Source: Clostridia bacterium
GTDB lineage: Bacteria; Bacillota; Clostridia; Christensenellales; Aristaeellaceae
Direction of reading: 5' to 3'
Assembly: GCA_017469025.1 (NCBI GenBank)
Contig: JAFUHD010000117.1
Span: forward strand, 1-33,278
DNA: 33,278 nucleotides
The position numbers and the translations under genes were made by a program. The notes beneath the pieces were generated by a model. It was not told where the DNA came from. It saw only the letters and a program-made list of their open reading frames with translations, and did no database searches. Shown here in pieces: positions 8,256 through 16,842 of the stretch. Numbering within the stretch: the first letter of the stretch is position 1; the number at the start of each line of letters is the position of its first letter.

Positions 8256-8510
8256 ATGCTCCAAAACAACATAGAACTGGATCTGAAAACTCGGATGATC
8301 GAAGCCGATTTGTCACAAAAGGAAATTGCTGAGAAAGTCGGGATTACGCTTTCCTACGTTAATCGCATAACCAAAGGGCGGGAGCAGATTTTGAATAAGA
8401 CCTTTGTGAAGATGATGGAAGCGCTTGGCTACGACGTGGAGCTAACCTATAAGAAAAAGGCAGCCGACCGAGGCCGCGGCAAATCAGTATTCTGCTTATG
8501 CTTCGGATGA
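8256..8510 (+). CDS. Small XRE-type helix-turn-helix regulator
   Basis: The 84-aa protein has a single Cro/CI-type helix-turn-helix at about residues 10-60 (MIEADLSQKEIAEKVGITLSYVNRITKG split over the helices) and then a short basic tail. The start at 8256 follows AGAGGTG; the eight upstream in-frame codons have no better site. The last 15 bases overlap the end of the convergent GNAT gene, and the tail (ADRGRGKSVFCLCFG) does not look like a natural end, so the C-terminus may be a degraded or read-through version of a longer protein. DNA target unknown; toxin-antitoxin antitoxins often have this form, but no toxin lies beside it. Confidence 0.8.
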   Translation: MLQNNIELDLKTRMIEADLSQKEIAEKVGITLSYVNRITKGREQILNKTFVKMMEALGYDVELTYKKKAADRGRGKSVFCLCFG

Positions 8511-9095
8511 CTGTTTCAGCAGTTTGTATTGTTCAGCAGTTACGATTTTTCCGAATTCAATCATGGCTTTTTCGTATTCGTTTTCATAATGCGAAAAAGA
8601 TACTGTTTTCTGCAGCTTAAAGCCTAGTGAAATATACAGAAGAATTGCTTTCCAACTCCACGGCTGTGTATGGATATAGACAGGAAGGCCCTGGCGCTCT
8701 GCATAGATATTCATAACTGCGGTGCCAAGCGCTCTCCCAAGACCAATTCCCTGGTATCGTTCATCAACCACCAGCCAATGCAGGGAGGAAACACTGTTTA
8801 TCCCCTGCATATCCTGCCATGCTATGCAAGAGCCTATCAGATCATGATCCCTGTTCACGACGAAAAGAATGTTTGGGAGTAATTCAGCCCTCTGCAGATA
8901 AGTCTCTGCGAAATACTTCTCTGCTTCCGCTTCTGAATCAAAGTCGCCAATGGTGTATTCCAGTTTTGCCCATTCTTTTTCATACCCGGCCTGATATGAA
9001 ACGATAGAAAAACCGTCCGGCAGCGCCGGCTTCCTGTATTCATAATCGGAGCATTTCATAATCGTATTGCAGAATGGAATGGTTCTGTCAAGCAT
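8496..9095 (-). CDS. GNAT family N-acetyltransferase
   Basis: A 199-aa protein with the acetyl-CoA binding motif A of GNAT enzymes, LHWLVVDERYQGIGLGRAL, where Q-x-x-G-x-G/A is seen as QGIGLG. It is followed by a motif B-like segment ending LLYISLGFKL. The start at 9095 is set by GGAGG five bases upstream; the longer frame runs into the preceding GrpB gene. It lies 25 bases after GrpB and is probably co-transcribed with it. Acceptor substrate (small amine or protein N-terminus) cannot be told. Confidence 0.85.
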   Translation of the reverse strand: MLDRTIPFCNTIMKCSDYEYRKPALPDGFSIVSYQAGYEKEWAKLEYTIGDFDSEAEAEKYFAETYLQRAELLPNILFVVNRDHDLIGSCIAWQDMQGINSVSSLHWLVVDERYQGIGLGRALGTAVMNIYAERQGLPVYIHTQPWSWKAILLYISLGFKLQKTVSFSHYENEYEKAMIEFGKIVTAEQYKLLKQSSEA

Positions 9096-9120
9096 AATGT
9101 CCTCCGTAAATTCCGATTTC

Positions 9121-9687
9121 TCAGTATCGGTCTCCATATTCCTTTCGTGCTTCCGCTGTCCATTTGGAAATAAAACCTGTCTTTGCATCTGTATAAGCAT
9201 TCCGGTTATGCTCATATTGTTTCCAAAGCCGGAGTTTCAATGCTTCATATTCTTTTGCCACATCAGGATGCTCATTCAGATAGTCACGAAAGTACAGTTC
9301 ATCATTGTCTCCGGCGTACCGCAGATGGATATGATAAACCTTGTCCGCAAATCCATTTTCAGTATATCCCTTATTGAGCGAGATCCGATTTGCCTCGGCA
9401 GACATGATGATAAAGCCGTTCTGTTCCAATATCCGTGCCATATCCATCAAGCGGCTGCTTTCAGGTATTTCGACCATCACATCCACAATATTCTTTGCCC
9501 ATATCCCTTTAATCGCTGTGCTTCCAATGTGGTTGATTCCATGAACGGGACAGCCTGCAAACAAATCCCGCAGCAATGTCTCGATCTCTTTGTAGTCATC
9601 TATCCACTTATCGGTATGCTCGACAAGGAAGATTGGGAACAGCTTCCATAGTTCTTCCAAAGTCATTTTTGATAATTCTTTTCCCAT
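9121..9687 (-). CDS. GrpB family protein (nucleotidyltransferase fold)
   Basis: The 188-aa core matches the GrpB/UPF0157 family: start MGKELSKMTLEELWKLFPIF, nucleotidyltransferase-type strand HIGSTAIKGIWAKNIVDVMV, and the C-terminal YFRDYLNEHPDVAKEYEALK block. The function of these proteins is not firmly known. The start at 9687 fits the family but has no clear ribosome binding site. An ATG at 9774 preceded by GAGGAA would add 29 residues with several cysteines and is a real alternative. First gene of a pair with the GNAT gene. Confidence 0.85.
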   Translation of the reverse strand: MGKELSKMTLEELWKLFPIFLVEHTDKWIDDYKEIETLLRDLFAGCPVHGINHIGSTAIKGIWAKNIVDVMVEIPESSRLMDMARILEQNGFIIMSAEANRISLNKGYTENGFADKVYHIHLRYAGDNDELYFRDYLNEHPDVAKEYEALKLRLWKQYEHNRNAYTDAKTGFISKWTAEARKEYGDRY

Positions 9688-9982
9688 AAATTCAGATTTG
9701 TAGACATGTTCACGCGAACAGGCGGGTTTCAGTGGACAAGTTTCCACGAACGTTGGCAGGATATGAAGCATCATTCGTATTTCCTCATGCCATATCAGAT
9801 TCGTCGGAGCTCTTTCCGGCAGGCAGTCTTTTCCCACAGAACTGATTACCTTACGAGACCTAGCCTGTACTGACCCGTGTCATCCGGATTTACATGCCCG
9901 GAGTCGCCAGCACTGTTCCGGATGCTTTTCCTGCAGCCCTTACTGAAATTGATTGTCAATAGATAATGTATCAAAACAGATC

Positions 9983-10019
9983 GCTGCCTCCGGATACATG
10001 AAAGTATCCGGAGGCAGCG
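9983..10019 (-). terminator. Terminator of the alpha-glucosidase operon
   Basis: A perfect 15-pair stem (GCTGCCTCCGGATAC with its complement, 5-base loop) starts right after the stop of the 10022 gene and on minus is followed by a short T-rich stretch (TCTGTTTTG). Confidence 0.8.
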
Positions 10020-10021
10020 TG

Positions 10022-10363
10022 TTAATTTGCCGGTGTTTCCAGATAACGGACCTGTTTCCCATGTGCCTTGGCATAGGCAATTTCGGAGCGGGTGCTTTCG
10101 CCGATATAACCGCCGGCATTGATTACGAATATTTCATCCGCCATATCGATTTTCCGCTTATGCATGTCATCCAGCATCGCCTTTGTCGCCGTCATGGTGT
10201 CCTCCGTCATTCCCTCCCAGACTTCACTGTCTCCGGAATGACCAAACAGTCCCACACTGATCACAATGTTGCCTTCAAGTGTCAGCCTCTTCTGGGCAGC
10301 CATGAATTCGTCTTTGAAACGGGTACTGCCGCACAGCGTTATGACCTTATATCCACCGACCAT
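10022..10363 (-). CDS. Nucleoside 2-deoxyribosyltransferase-like protein
   Basis: A 113-aa single-domain protein with a Rossmann-like start KVITLCGSTRFKDEFMAAQK and the segment ADEIFVINAGGYIGESTRSE followed by IAYAKAHGK. This is the pattern of small 2-deoxyribosyltransferase/DUF4406-type proteins (phosphate-binding STR and GESTRSEI). These bind or cleave nucleotide-like ligands, but activity has not been shown for many of them. It begins three bases after the stop of the alpha-glucosidase gene and is translated from an AGGG within that gene's end, so the two are one transcript. No functional link to sugar use is obvious. Confidence 0.8.
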   Translation of the reverse strand: MVGGYKVITLCGSTRFKDEFMAAQKRLTLEGNIVISVGLFGHSGDSEVWEGMTEDTMTATKAMLDDMHKRKIDMADEIFVINAGGYIGESTRSEIAYAKAHGKQVRYLETPAN

Positions 10364-10366
10364 TTG

Positions 10367-12043
10367 TTATTTCCCTGTAGCCAGAAAGACCCGTGCCTCA
10401 TAAGGCTGCAGTTGTCCCTCCTGATGTGTCGAATAGTTGGAAATCAGTTCATCTCCAGTTTCTGCTGCAGACAGACTGCAGGGCGCCGTATGATCCGTCC
10501 AGTTGCACAGGACAATCAGTTTCTGTCCGTCCAGAACGCGCTGATACGCATAGACACTGGGATCATTTTCAAGAAGCGGCTCAAAGCTGCCATAGACAAT
10601 AATATCGTGCTGATGCCGCAGCGCAATCAGTTTCCGGTAATAGTTAAAGACGCTGTCCGTATCCGCCATTTCATCCTCGGCATTCACAGCCAGATAATTG
10701 AGGTTCACATCAATCCATGGCGTTCCTGTTGTAAAACCGGCGTTGACATCACGGTTCCACTGCATGGGCGTACGAGCATTGTCACGGGATATTTTTGCAA
10801 ACCAGCGCAGCATGTCCTGCCCGTCAACAAGGCCTGAATCCACCCACTGACGCCAGGCATTGATCACCTCTACATCTTTGTACTGGTCAATCCGTTCAAA
10901 GTATATATTGGTCATTCCAAGTTCTTCGCCCTGATAGACAAACGGCGTACCGTGCATCATGTGCAGCAGGGTTCCGAGCATCTTTGCACTCCGTGCGCGC
11001 CAGAGAGGACTGTCGTTGCCAAAGCGGCTCACCTGTCTCGGCTGGTCATGGTTGGACATGTAAACCGTCCCCCACGCTTTTCCCTGCAGATCTGTCTGCC
11101 AGCGGTTCATAACCTCACGGACCTCAGCAAGTGGCGCACCATAGTCACACCATTTTCCGGTTTCGGTGTGGGCATTGATACCGTCTGTATGCTCAAAGCC
11201 AAATGTCATATTGAGTTCGGAGCCGTCCAGATTGGAATAACGGATGGCATCTGCCGTACCGCCGCCGGCCTCACCGATTGTAATCAGGTCATATTTGTCC
11301 AGGACACGCTGACGCATCTCCCGCAGATAACGGTGGGTTGTCTCTGTATGCATGCAGGATGGACCGAAATCACCGTAAAGCGCACCCGGTGTCATCGGAC
11401 CGTCATTGAAATTTTCCTTTCCGATCATACCGATGACATCCATACGGAACCCGTCAATGCCTTTATCGCACCACCAGGACATCATATTAAAGATTTCGTC
11501 ACGTACTTTGGGATTTGCCCAGTTCAGATCGGGCTGCTTTCTGCTGAACAGATGCAGATAGTACTGATCCGTTGCCTCATCATACTGCCAGGCAGAACCG
11601 GAGAAGCAGCTGCCCCAGTTATTTGGTTCCCTGCCGTCCTTTGCATCTTTCCAAATGTAATAGTCACGGTACGGATTGTCCTTGCTCTTGCGGCTTTCTA
11701 CAAACCACGCATGTTCATCGGATGAGTGATTGGCAACCAGATCCATCACCAGTTTCATCCCGCGGGCATGAATGCCATCCAGCATCCGGTCAAAGTCCTC
11801 CATGGTGCCGAATTCGGGCATAATCGCCTGATAATCTGAAATATCATATCCATTGTCATCATTGGGTGATGCATAGACCGGGCTCACCCAGATCACATCC
11901 ACACCAAGCGTTTTCAGATAATCCAGATGCGCGGTAATACCGTTCAGATCACCGATACCGTCCCCGTTTGAATCCGCAAAACTGCGCGGATAAATCTGAT
12001 AGACAACTGCCTCCTTCCACCAAGCGCGTTTTTCACTGTTCAT
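10367..12043 (-). CDS. GH13 alpha-glucosidase / oligo-1,6-glucosidase
   Basis: This 558-aa cytoplasmic enzyme has the GH13 conserved regions in order: VVYQIYPRSFADSNGDGIGD at the start, DLVANHSSDEHAWF, GFRMDVIGM with the nucleophile Asp, ITIGEAGG with the acid/base Glu, and YMSNHDQPR with the transition-state Asp. Length and motifs fit the MalL/oligo-1,6-glucosidase subfamily (GH13_31), which releases glucose from isomaltose-type or alpha-1,4-linked short sugars. The start at 12043 follows AAGGAGG; 31 upstream in-frame codons lie in the promoter region and are not coding. A 19-bp palindrome (12071-12089) between promoter and start suggests sugar-dependent repression by a regulator encoded elsewhere. 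No transporter gene adjoins it. Confidence 0.93.
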   Translation of the reverse strand: MNSEKRAWWKEAVVYQIYPRSFADSNGDGIGDLNGITAHLDYLKTLGVDVIWVSPVYASPNDDNGYDISDYQAIMPEFGTMEDFDRMLDGIHARGMKLVMDLVANHSSDEHAWFVESRKSKDNPYRDYYIWKDAKDGREPNNWGSCFSGSAWQYDEATDQYYLHLFSRKQPDLNWANPKVRDEIFNMMSWWCDKGIDGFRMDVIGMIGKENFNDGPMTPGALYGDFGPSCMHTETTHRYLREMRQRVLDKYDLITIGEAGGGTADAIRYSNLDGSELNMTFGFEHTDGINAHTETGKWCDYGAPLAEVREVMNRWQTDLQGKAWGTVYMSNHDQPRQVSRFGNDSPLWRARSAKMLGTLLHMMHGTPFVYQGEELGMTNIYFERIDQYKDVEVINAWRQWVDSGLVDGQDMLRWFAKISRDNARTPMQWNRDVNAGFTTGTPWIDVNLNYLAVNAEDEMADTDSVFNYYRKLIALRHQHDIIVYGSFEPLLENDPSVYAYQRVLDGQKLIVLCNWTDHTAPCSLSAAETGDELISNYSTHQEGQLQPYEARVFLATGK

Positions 12044-12070
12044 ACGTATCAGCCTCCTTAAAAACATATT

Positions 12071-12100
12071 GACAGGAACAGTTCCTGTCTTTTCTTTATA
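12071..12100 (-). promoter_or_regulatory. Operator palindrome and -10 box of the alpha-glucosidase gene
   Basis: GACAGGAAC-A-GTTCCTGTC is a perfect 9+9 inverted repeat centred about 37 bases before the start codon. A TATAAA box on minus (12100-12095) lies just upstream, so the palindrome covers the expected transcription start: a typical place for a repressor operator. The regulator family cannot be told from the site alone. Confidence 0.6.
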
Positions 12101-12103
12101 TCT

Positions 12104-12623
12104 CACAATATGGTTCTGCTGCCGGCAGATCGCCAAATTATCTAAAAATACGGATCTCCTGCGCAGAATTCATTTCTGCTTTATCTGTGTATTATCATCC
12201 CAGAAGTTCAGGATAATGATACCGCAGATCATGGAAAACCGCAATAAGCCAGTCCATTGTTCCGGTCATCCAGGTTATGCCAATTTCATCAGCACATACA
12301 GAGGCTTTTTTCTTTTCAAAGGAAGTGCTCTGCGAATAAAAATGTCTTTCCCACTCTGCGGATTTCTTTGAAAGATCACCCAGGTTTGGCATTTTGTGAA
12401 TCGTCTTCACATGTGATTTCTTTTTCATTTCTCAGTGCCCAGACGATCAGGAACTGTGCCAAAACAAAGTCCTGCACAGTTTTCTGTATGAACCAGATCC
12501 GGTTGAAATATACGAAACGCCTATTGGACCAACTTAAGAGAGAGTCATTTTTTCTGTGTTGGCCCATCTTTCCGCTTTGAGGCAGACCGGCAGTATGCAC
12601 AGATCATCTTCTGACAAGTGACA
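12104..12623. other. Intergenic region with weak ORFs only
   Basis: About 520 bases hold two overlapping minus-strand frames (12195-12428 and 12376-12600) without ribosome binding sites or known motifs. Some stretches (WERHFYSQSTSFEKKK; KTVQDFVLAQFLIVWALRN) look slightly protein-like and might be debris of a lost gene. I see no RNA gene or repeat here. Confidence 0.35.
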
Positions 12624-13136
12624 TTATTTGTGAATCCGGATTTCCGGCAGAACAGCGTCAACATCTACAAAGGCGATGTCCTCATTCATCCGGTCGATAT
12701 ATACAGGCACCTCATCAGAGGTAAGCAGATCGCGGACATCCGTATATAGATAGCGGCTGAAATAAACATGCGCCACACCTGAATGCGGATCGACATAATG
12801 ACATTCCAGCACATATGGATGGCGCCCATTCAGATGCACACTGCTTATTGTCTGCAGACCTGTAATTTTAGCCATCACATAATTGCCGCTTTCATAAGCC
12901 CGTCTCAGACCGCTGCGCCTGTAAAGTTCGAGGAAGAGACATATCAGCCCCACTGTCAGGAGAATTACGCCTGTCCCGCCAAATGAAGCCAGAAAAATGA
13001 GCGATTCCCTTCGGTCTCCCATCACATCAAAATACCAGAGAAGCAGTCCAAGCAAAAGAAAAACCGCACTGATTGAAAGAAATATCAGTGCAATTATCCC
13101 ACGGACTGTCCAGCCATATTTTCTGGATGTTTCCAT
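12624..13136 (-). CDS. Two-helix membrane protein of unknown function (DUF3592-like layout)
   Basis: The 170-aa protein has two transmembrane helices near the N-terminus (about residues 10-38, IIALIFLSISAVFLLLGLLLW, and 45-70, SFGGTGVILLTVGLICLFLEL) and then a soluble domain of about 95 residues containing YVLECHYVDPHSGVAHVYFS and VPVYIDRMNEDIAFVDVD. This order resembles DUF3592-type envelope proteins, but I cannot confirm the family. The second ATG (13136) is chosen because GGAGG lies six bases before it and would overlap the first. Probably a single-gene unit. Confidence 0.7.
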   Translation of the reverse strand: METSRKYGWTVRGIIALIFLSISAVFLLLGLLLWYFDVMGDRRESLIFLASFGGTGVILLTVGLICLFLELYRRSGLRRAYESGNYVMAKITGLQTISSVHLNGRHPYVLECHYVDPHSGVAHVYFSRYLYTDVRDLLTSDEVPVYIDRMNEDIAFVDVDAVLPEIRIHK

Positions 13137-13460
13137 TTCCATCCTCCATCTCTTGTCCGAATCAAACGGACAGGCAAAGCATTCATCCTGAACTTCATGT
13201 GCCTGACCGGTACCTGGTTTTGAATATCACAAATCTATTAAAACCAACCGGATTAAAAGAACAAATCCAGGCAGCAGACAGTTGAGATTTTTTCGCTTTT
13301 CGAATCAGCAGCGGGCGCAACAACGAACTCTGTTACTCACCTGAGGAATCATCATAACATCAGGCAGGAATAGCAGCATGGGAGCGGTTTTCAAGGTATG
13401 GTGAATCCGCATCCGGTTCATCCTTCTTAAATACCGTTCAGAATCTGTCCTGTATTCAGC
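13137..13460. other. Intergenic region
   Basis: About 320 bases between the membrane protein and the HAD gene. No ORF with a ribosome binding site and no clear terminator hairpin is seen. It must contain the promoter of the 12624-13136 gene, but no clear -35/-10 pair stands out. Confidence 0.4.
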
Positions 13461-14285
13461 TCAGATGAGGCCGAGCGTGCGGAATGCCCACTCAATTCCA
13501 TCCTCTTCTACGGACGGACAGATCAGGCTGCTTTTTTCCCTCAGCTGCGCACTTCCATTGGCCATACAGACCGAGCAGCCTGTTGTTTCCAGCATTTCAA
13601 GATCATTCATGCTGTCTCCGAAACCAATTGTATCCTGCAGCAGAATACCGAAATGATCCGCAATGATGCGCACACCGCGTCCCTTGTCAAACTTGCGGTT
13701 TATTAACTCGCCATCCACGCAGTTGTATTCCGTCAGCTCATGGACCAGAAATCGGAATCTGTCCCCAAGTGCCTGCCTGGCCGGTTCGATCTGCTTTTCA
13801 TTTCTGCACATGAAAACGATCTTGTAAACCGGTTGTCCGCCATATTCCCGCATTGGACGGATATTCAGCTGCTCTGCCAGAGCAGTCCGCCACCGCTTCA
13901 GTTCACTTCCGCCTTCTCCGGCCTGTGCCACGAACTCATCCAGCTTATCATCCATCCAGGTGCCCTCGCACGCTTCGATTGTGCGAATCACATCATTTTC
14001 CTCAAACAGCCGCATGGCGGTATTGAGCTCCGTCTGTGTCATCGGGCAGTCAAAAAGAACGTCTTTTCCTGCAAATACATATCCGCCTGTACTGGCCACT
14101 GCACCTTCAAACCCGAGCTTTAGAACAGGCTGGAGCATATCAAGGTTACGGCCGGTACACAAAAAGATCCTGTGACCGTTTGACTGTGCTGCCCTGACAG
14201 CCCTCATGGCACTTTCCGGCGGAACGTTTTTGCCAGGTGATGTCAGTGTACCGTCTATATCCAGAAAAACCAGTTTCTGATTCAT
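13461..14285 (-). CDS. Cof-type HAD-IIB family phosphatase
   Basis: The 274-aa protein starts with the HAD motif I FLDIDGTLTSPG (nucleophile Asp and general acid Asp in DIDGT). Motif II Thr lies in RIFLCTGRN and motif IV in GFGDSMNDLEML, with a class IIB cap between (about residues 85-190). These enzymes remove phosphate from small phosphorylated metabolites such as sugar phosphates or flavin precursors; the substrate cannot be told. GGAG lies seven bases before the ATG. It is followed upstream by an alpha/beta hydrolase gene in the same direction, about 95 bases away. Confidence 0.92.
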   Translation of the reverse strand: MNQKLVFLDIDGTLTSPGKNVPPESAMRAVRAAQSNGHRIFLCTGRNLDMLQPVLKLGFEGAVASTGGYVFAGKDVLFDCPMTQTELNTAMRLFEENDVIRTIEACEGTWMDDKLDEFVAQAGEGGSELKRWRTALAEQLNIRPMREYGGQPVYKIVFMCRNEKQIEPARQALGDRFRFLVHELTEYNCVDGELINRKFDKGRGVRIIADHFGILLQDTIGFGDSMNDLEMLETTGCSVCMANGSAQLREKSSLICPSVEEDGIEWAFRTLGLI

Positions 14286-14380
14286 GCAAGTTCTCCATTC
14301 TCCTCAGTTTTCCGTGCTCCACATTGGGTACAGAACGTGTCTTCTTCAGGGGATTCCAATGCCGCTTCCGCAGAAGCTGG

Positions 14381-15100
14381 TCATTTGTTCTGCAGAATCA
14401 GTTCAACCGTCTGGCGCTGCTGCTCTTGTGCAGATATAGACGCTTTGCCATCGCCCTTTTGTTCTCCATAATTGCCAAACTGGGCATGATTGCCGCCCTG
14501 TATGACACATGTTCCGGCATTTACCGGCAAATTCTTCTCTCCTGCTGCCAGTCGTCCCATATTCAGTACACCATCTTCAGAACCATAAATCGTAACAGCA
14601 GCAAGACTGTCGTCCAGATGTTTTAAAGAATACGCAGCAAGCATGACAATGCCGGTCAGCTGTTCATGGTGCCCTGAAGCATACTCTGCAGCCATTGCTC
14701 CGCCCAGGGAATGACCGCCGATATAAAAGTGATCGTACTTGTAACCGGAAATCACATTATCTGCCTTATCTTTTCCGAAGATAGACAGGTGAAAAGGCAT
14801 TTCTATCAGGAAGGCATCCATACCCTTTTCTGCAAGAAGATGCATAAGCGGTGCATACGATGCTTCTTCAATCTTCGCGCCAGGATAAAAAATAAGCGCA
14901 TCACTTTCAGACGGTCCGTCAAACAGCCAGCCCTCGGCGGTCCTGGTGACGGTTACCGTTCCATCAGAATTCAATGCAGCCAGTGCATTTGCATCTGCAT
15001 GATAATAATCTGCCACATAGAGAAAAAAACAGCCGGAAAGAACTGCCAATACAACAGCAATTCCTGTCAGTCTCTTTAACCTGAGTTTCTTCTTGCCCAT
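14381..15100 (-). CDS. Membrane-anchored alpha/beta hydrolase
   Basis: The 239-aa protein begins with a basic stretch and one hydrophobic helix (about 12-31, GIAVVLAVLSGCFFLYVADY), so the catalytic domain is probably outside the membrane. The triad is visible: Ser in GGHSLGGAMAAEYA, Asp in IYGSEDGVLN and His in QGGNHAQFGNYG. The GSEDG and GGNHAQFG blocks are those of the alpha/beta hydrolase group often annotated 'alpha/beta hydrolase family' (carboxymethylenebutenolidase-like), which hydrolyses esters. The first codon of the long frame is a GTG; the next codon ATG (15100) with AGGGG upstream is preferred. Substrate unknown. Confidence 0.88.
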   Translation of the reverse strand: MGKKKLRLKRLTGIAVVLAVLSGCFFLYVADYYHADANALAALNSDGTVTVTRTAEGWLFDGPSESDALIFYPGAKIEEASYAPLMHLLAEKGMDAFLIEMPFHLSIFGKDKADNVISGYKYDHFYIGGHSLGGAMAAEYASGHHEQLTGIVMLAAYSLKHLDDSLAAVTIYGSEDGVLNMGRLAAGEKNLPVNAGTCVIQGGNHAQFGNYGEQKGDGKASISAQEQQRQTVELILQNK

Positions 15101-15497
15101 CACTTTCTGCCCCTATGGATTAAATGTCTGCATAAATCATAATACCAGAAAAAATAACAATCCACAATTCGAAATGTCTCTTCCCTTTCAGCCACTGCAT
15201 TCACCCACCTGTTCCCGCGTAATTCCTATCAGGCCTGACATTTGGCGGCCTGTCATTAAGCCGATCATCAACCGACAGGCTGATGATTCGCAGCAAACCC
15301 TCTCCTGCCGGCAGCCCTCTCTCATATTCTGGTCAAAGGCTGTCCGCATCTGATCATATGGAAACCGATTCCGTAATATGATACGGGACTGGGCGTAACA
15401 GGCCGCCCCGGGAAAGACCGGGGCAGACGTTAGACGCTCTTCTTTCGGAAAGGAACAATAGTGGCGGCAGACACAATGCCGATCCTGGCAGGCTGCT
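15101..15497. other. Intergenic region
   Basis: About 400 bases between the MFS gene and the hydrolase gene. A GC-rich hairpin (GCCCCGG / CCGGGGC, 15405-15424) lies after the MFS stop and may end that transcript, though no T run follows. No gene is supported here. Confidence 0.4.
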
Positions 15498-16670
15498 TTA
15501 TCCGCGTTTCTTTCTGAACCATACGATTGCTGTACCCGCCGCACCGCAGGCAACCGCTGCAATCAGCATGCCATTTACACCAATGGTATCAATCAGCCTG
15601 CCGCCGATAATCGAACCGATAATCGTTGCCACCGACAAAGACATGGTCATGTATGCCTGTCCCTTGATCCGGTCCTGTTCCCGCATAATTTCGTTTACAT
15701 AATAAACGGAGGAAACTGTAAGCAGTCCCCAGCCCATGGGCTGGATCAGCTGAACCAGGTACAACATGACTACGTCTGATGCCAGAAGGGTTCCCAGCGC
15801 TTTCAGTGTAAAGAAGATGCCGGCAAGCTTAAACCAGAATCCGCTGTTCTTCTTTTGCAGCATCCAGGGGAAAATAAGCATGGGAATGATCTCAAGTATC
15901 CCGGCCAGTGCCATGGCAATCCCCATATGATCGCTTCCGCCGCCCTTGGCAACGACAATCTGATACACGAAATTATTGATCAGTACGTGGCTCACATAAA
16001 TGAGGACACAGCCAACCAGCATAATGCAGAATGACGGATAACGGCGGACAAAAGATGCGACCGTATCTTTGCCTGCCCGGTCTTTCGCAGTTTCCCCTCT
16101 CATCTTTTTGAATGGGAAACAGCAGATGGAAACCATCAGACAGATACAGAAGATCATCAGCGCCAGCGGATGTATCTGCGGACCTTTTAAGGCCATCAGC
16201 TGACCCATGGAAAACGACATGACTGCATAGCCAATGGAACCAAATCCTCTGGCAAGACCGAAATTCAGCGGGAAACCCGCATTCATGCTTTCAGTGGCAA
16301 GCGCATTTACCAGCGGCAGTCCCAGCTGGATGATCAGAATATCCAGTCCAAGCAGAAGACCGCTGCCCGCACTGCTCCTGCCTGTCATCAATACAAGCAT
16401 GGCCGTCAGAGCAGTCATCATTCCAGTCATGATCAGCAGAATTGCTTTGAGCGACAGACTTTTCCCCCTGTCTGCATAAGCAGACAAGGCCGGCTGAATC
16501 ACGACTGACAGCGTACATGCAGCTGCATTGATCAGTCCAATTGCCGTGTTGGACAATCCGCATGCCAGAAGATACGGACTGGCATATGCCAGCGCAGTAC
16601 CATAGGCAAACCAGAAAAAGAACTGGACTGCTGCATAGGAGACAGTCCATCTGACAGCACTGTTTTTCAT
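15498..16670 (-). CDS. MFS transporter (LacY/HcaT-like)
   Basis: A 390-aa integral membrane protein with about 12 hydrophobic helices, for example FFWFAYGTALAYASPYLLA at the start and GMLIAAVACGAAGTAIVWF at the end. The loop after the second helix has PALSAYADRGKS, a form of the MFS motif A. Overall pattern resembles the MFS_1-like group that includes lactose and 3-phenylpropionate permeases, which import sugars or aromatic acids with protons. GGAGG stands four bases before the ATG. It lies downstream of the UroD-like gene in the same direction, with a terminator-like hairpin between them. Location next to a glucuronide locus suggests a glycoside or aglycone as cargo, but this is inference. 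Confidence 0.88.
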   Translation of the reverse strand: MKNSAVRWTVSYAAVQFFFWFAYGTALAYASPYLLACGLSNTAIGLINAAACTLSVVIQPALSAYADRGKSLSLKAILLIMTGMMTALTAMLVLMTGRSSAGSGLLLGLDILIIQLGLPLVNALATESMNAGFPLNFGLARGFGSIGYAVMSFSMGQLMALKGPQIHPLALMIFCICLMVSICCFPFKKMRGETAKDRAGKDTVASFVRRYPSFCIMLVGCVLIYVSHVLINNFVYQIVVAKGGGSDHMGIAMALAGILEIIPMLIFPWMLQKKNSGFWFKLAGIFFTLKALGTLLASDVVMLYLVQLIQPMGWGLLTVSSVYYVNEIMREQDRIKGQAYMTMSLSVATIIGSIIGGRLIDTIGVNGMLIAAVACGAAGTAIVWFRKKRG

Positions 16671-16743
16671 AAAACCTCCACTTTGGAAAGGAAAACCGTC
16701 TCACATGTTTGGAACTGGTGTTTGTTCGTTTGTGAGCAAATAA

Positions 16744-16771
16744 CAAGCATCTGTACTTTCACAGATGCTTG
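16744..16771 (-). terminator. Terminator-like hairpin after the UroD-like gene
   Basis: CAAGCATCTGT pairs perfectly over 11 bases with ACAGATGCTTG around a six-base loop; on minus it is followed by TTATTTG. It probably ends or attenuates the transcript before the MFS gene. Confidence 0.65.
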
Positions 16772-16842
16772 CAAGAGTATCCCTATATGAATGGCGCTGT
16801 AAATAATCTGCTGCCATTTTTTACAGGTGGTCCCGGAATCAA

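Noticed and set aside
8053-8316. 87-aa minus-strand ORF across the DUF2200 start
   Set aside because: Its protein-like part is only the leader element's peptide frame (ITAIDTVPKAQL); the rest is not supported as a gene.
12195-12428. 77-aa minus-strand ORF
   Set aside because: No ribosome binding site, no family, overlaps another equally weak frame; reported only as an intergenic region.
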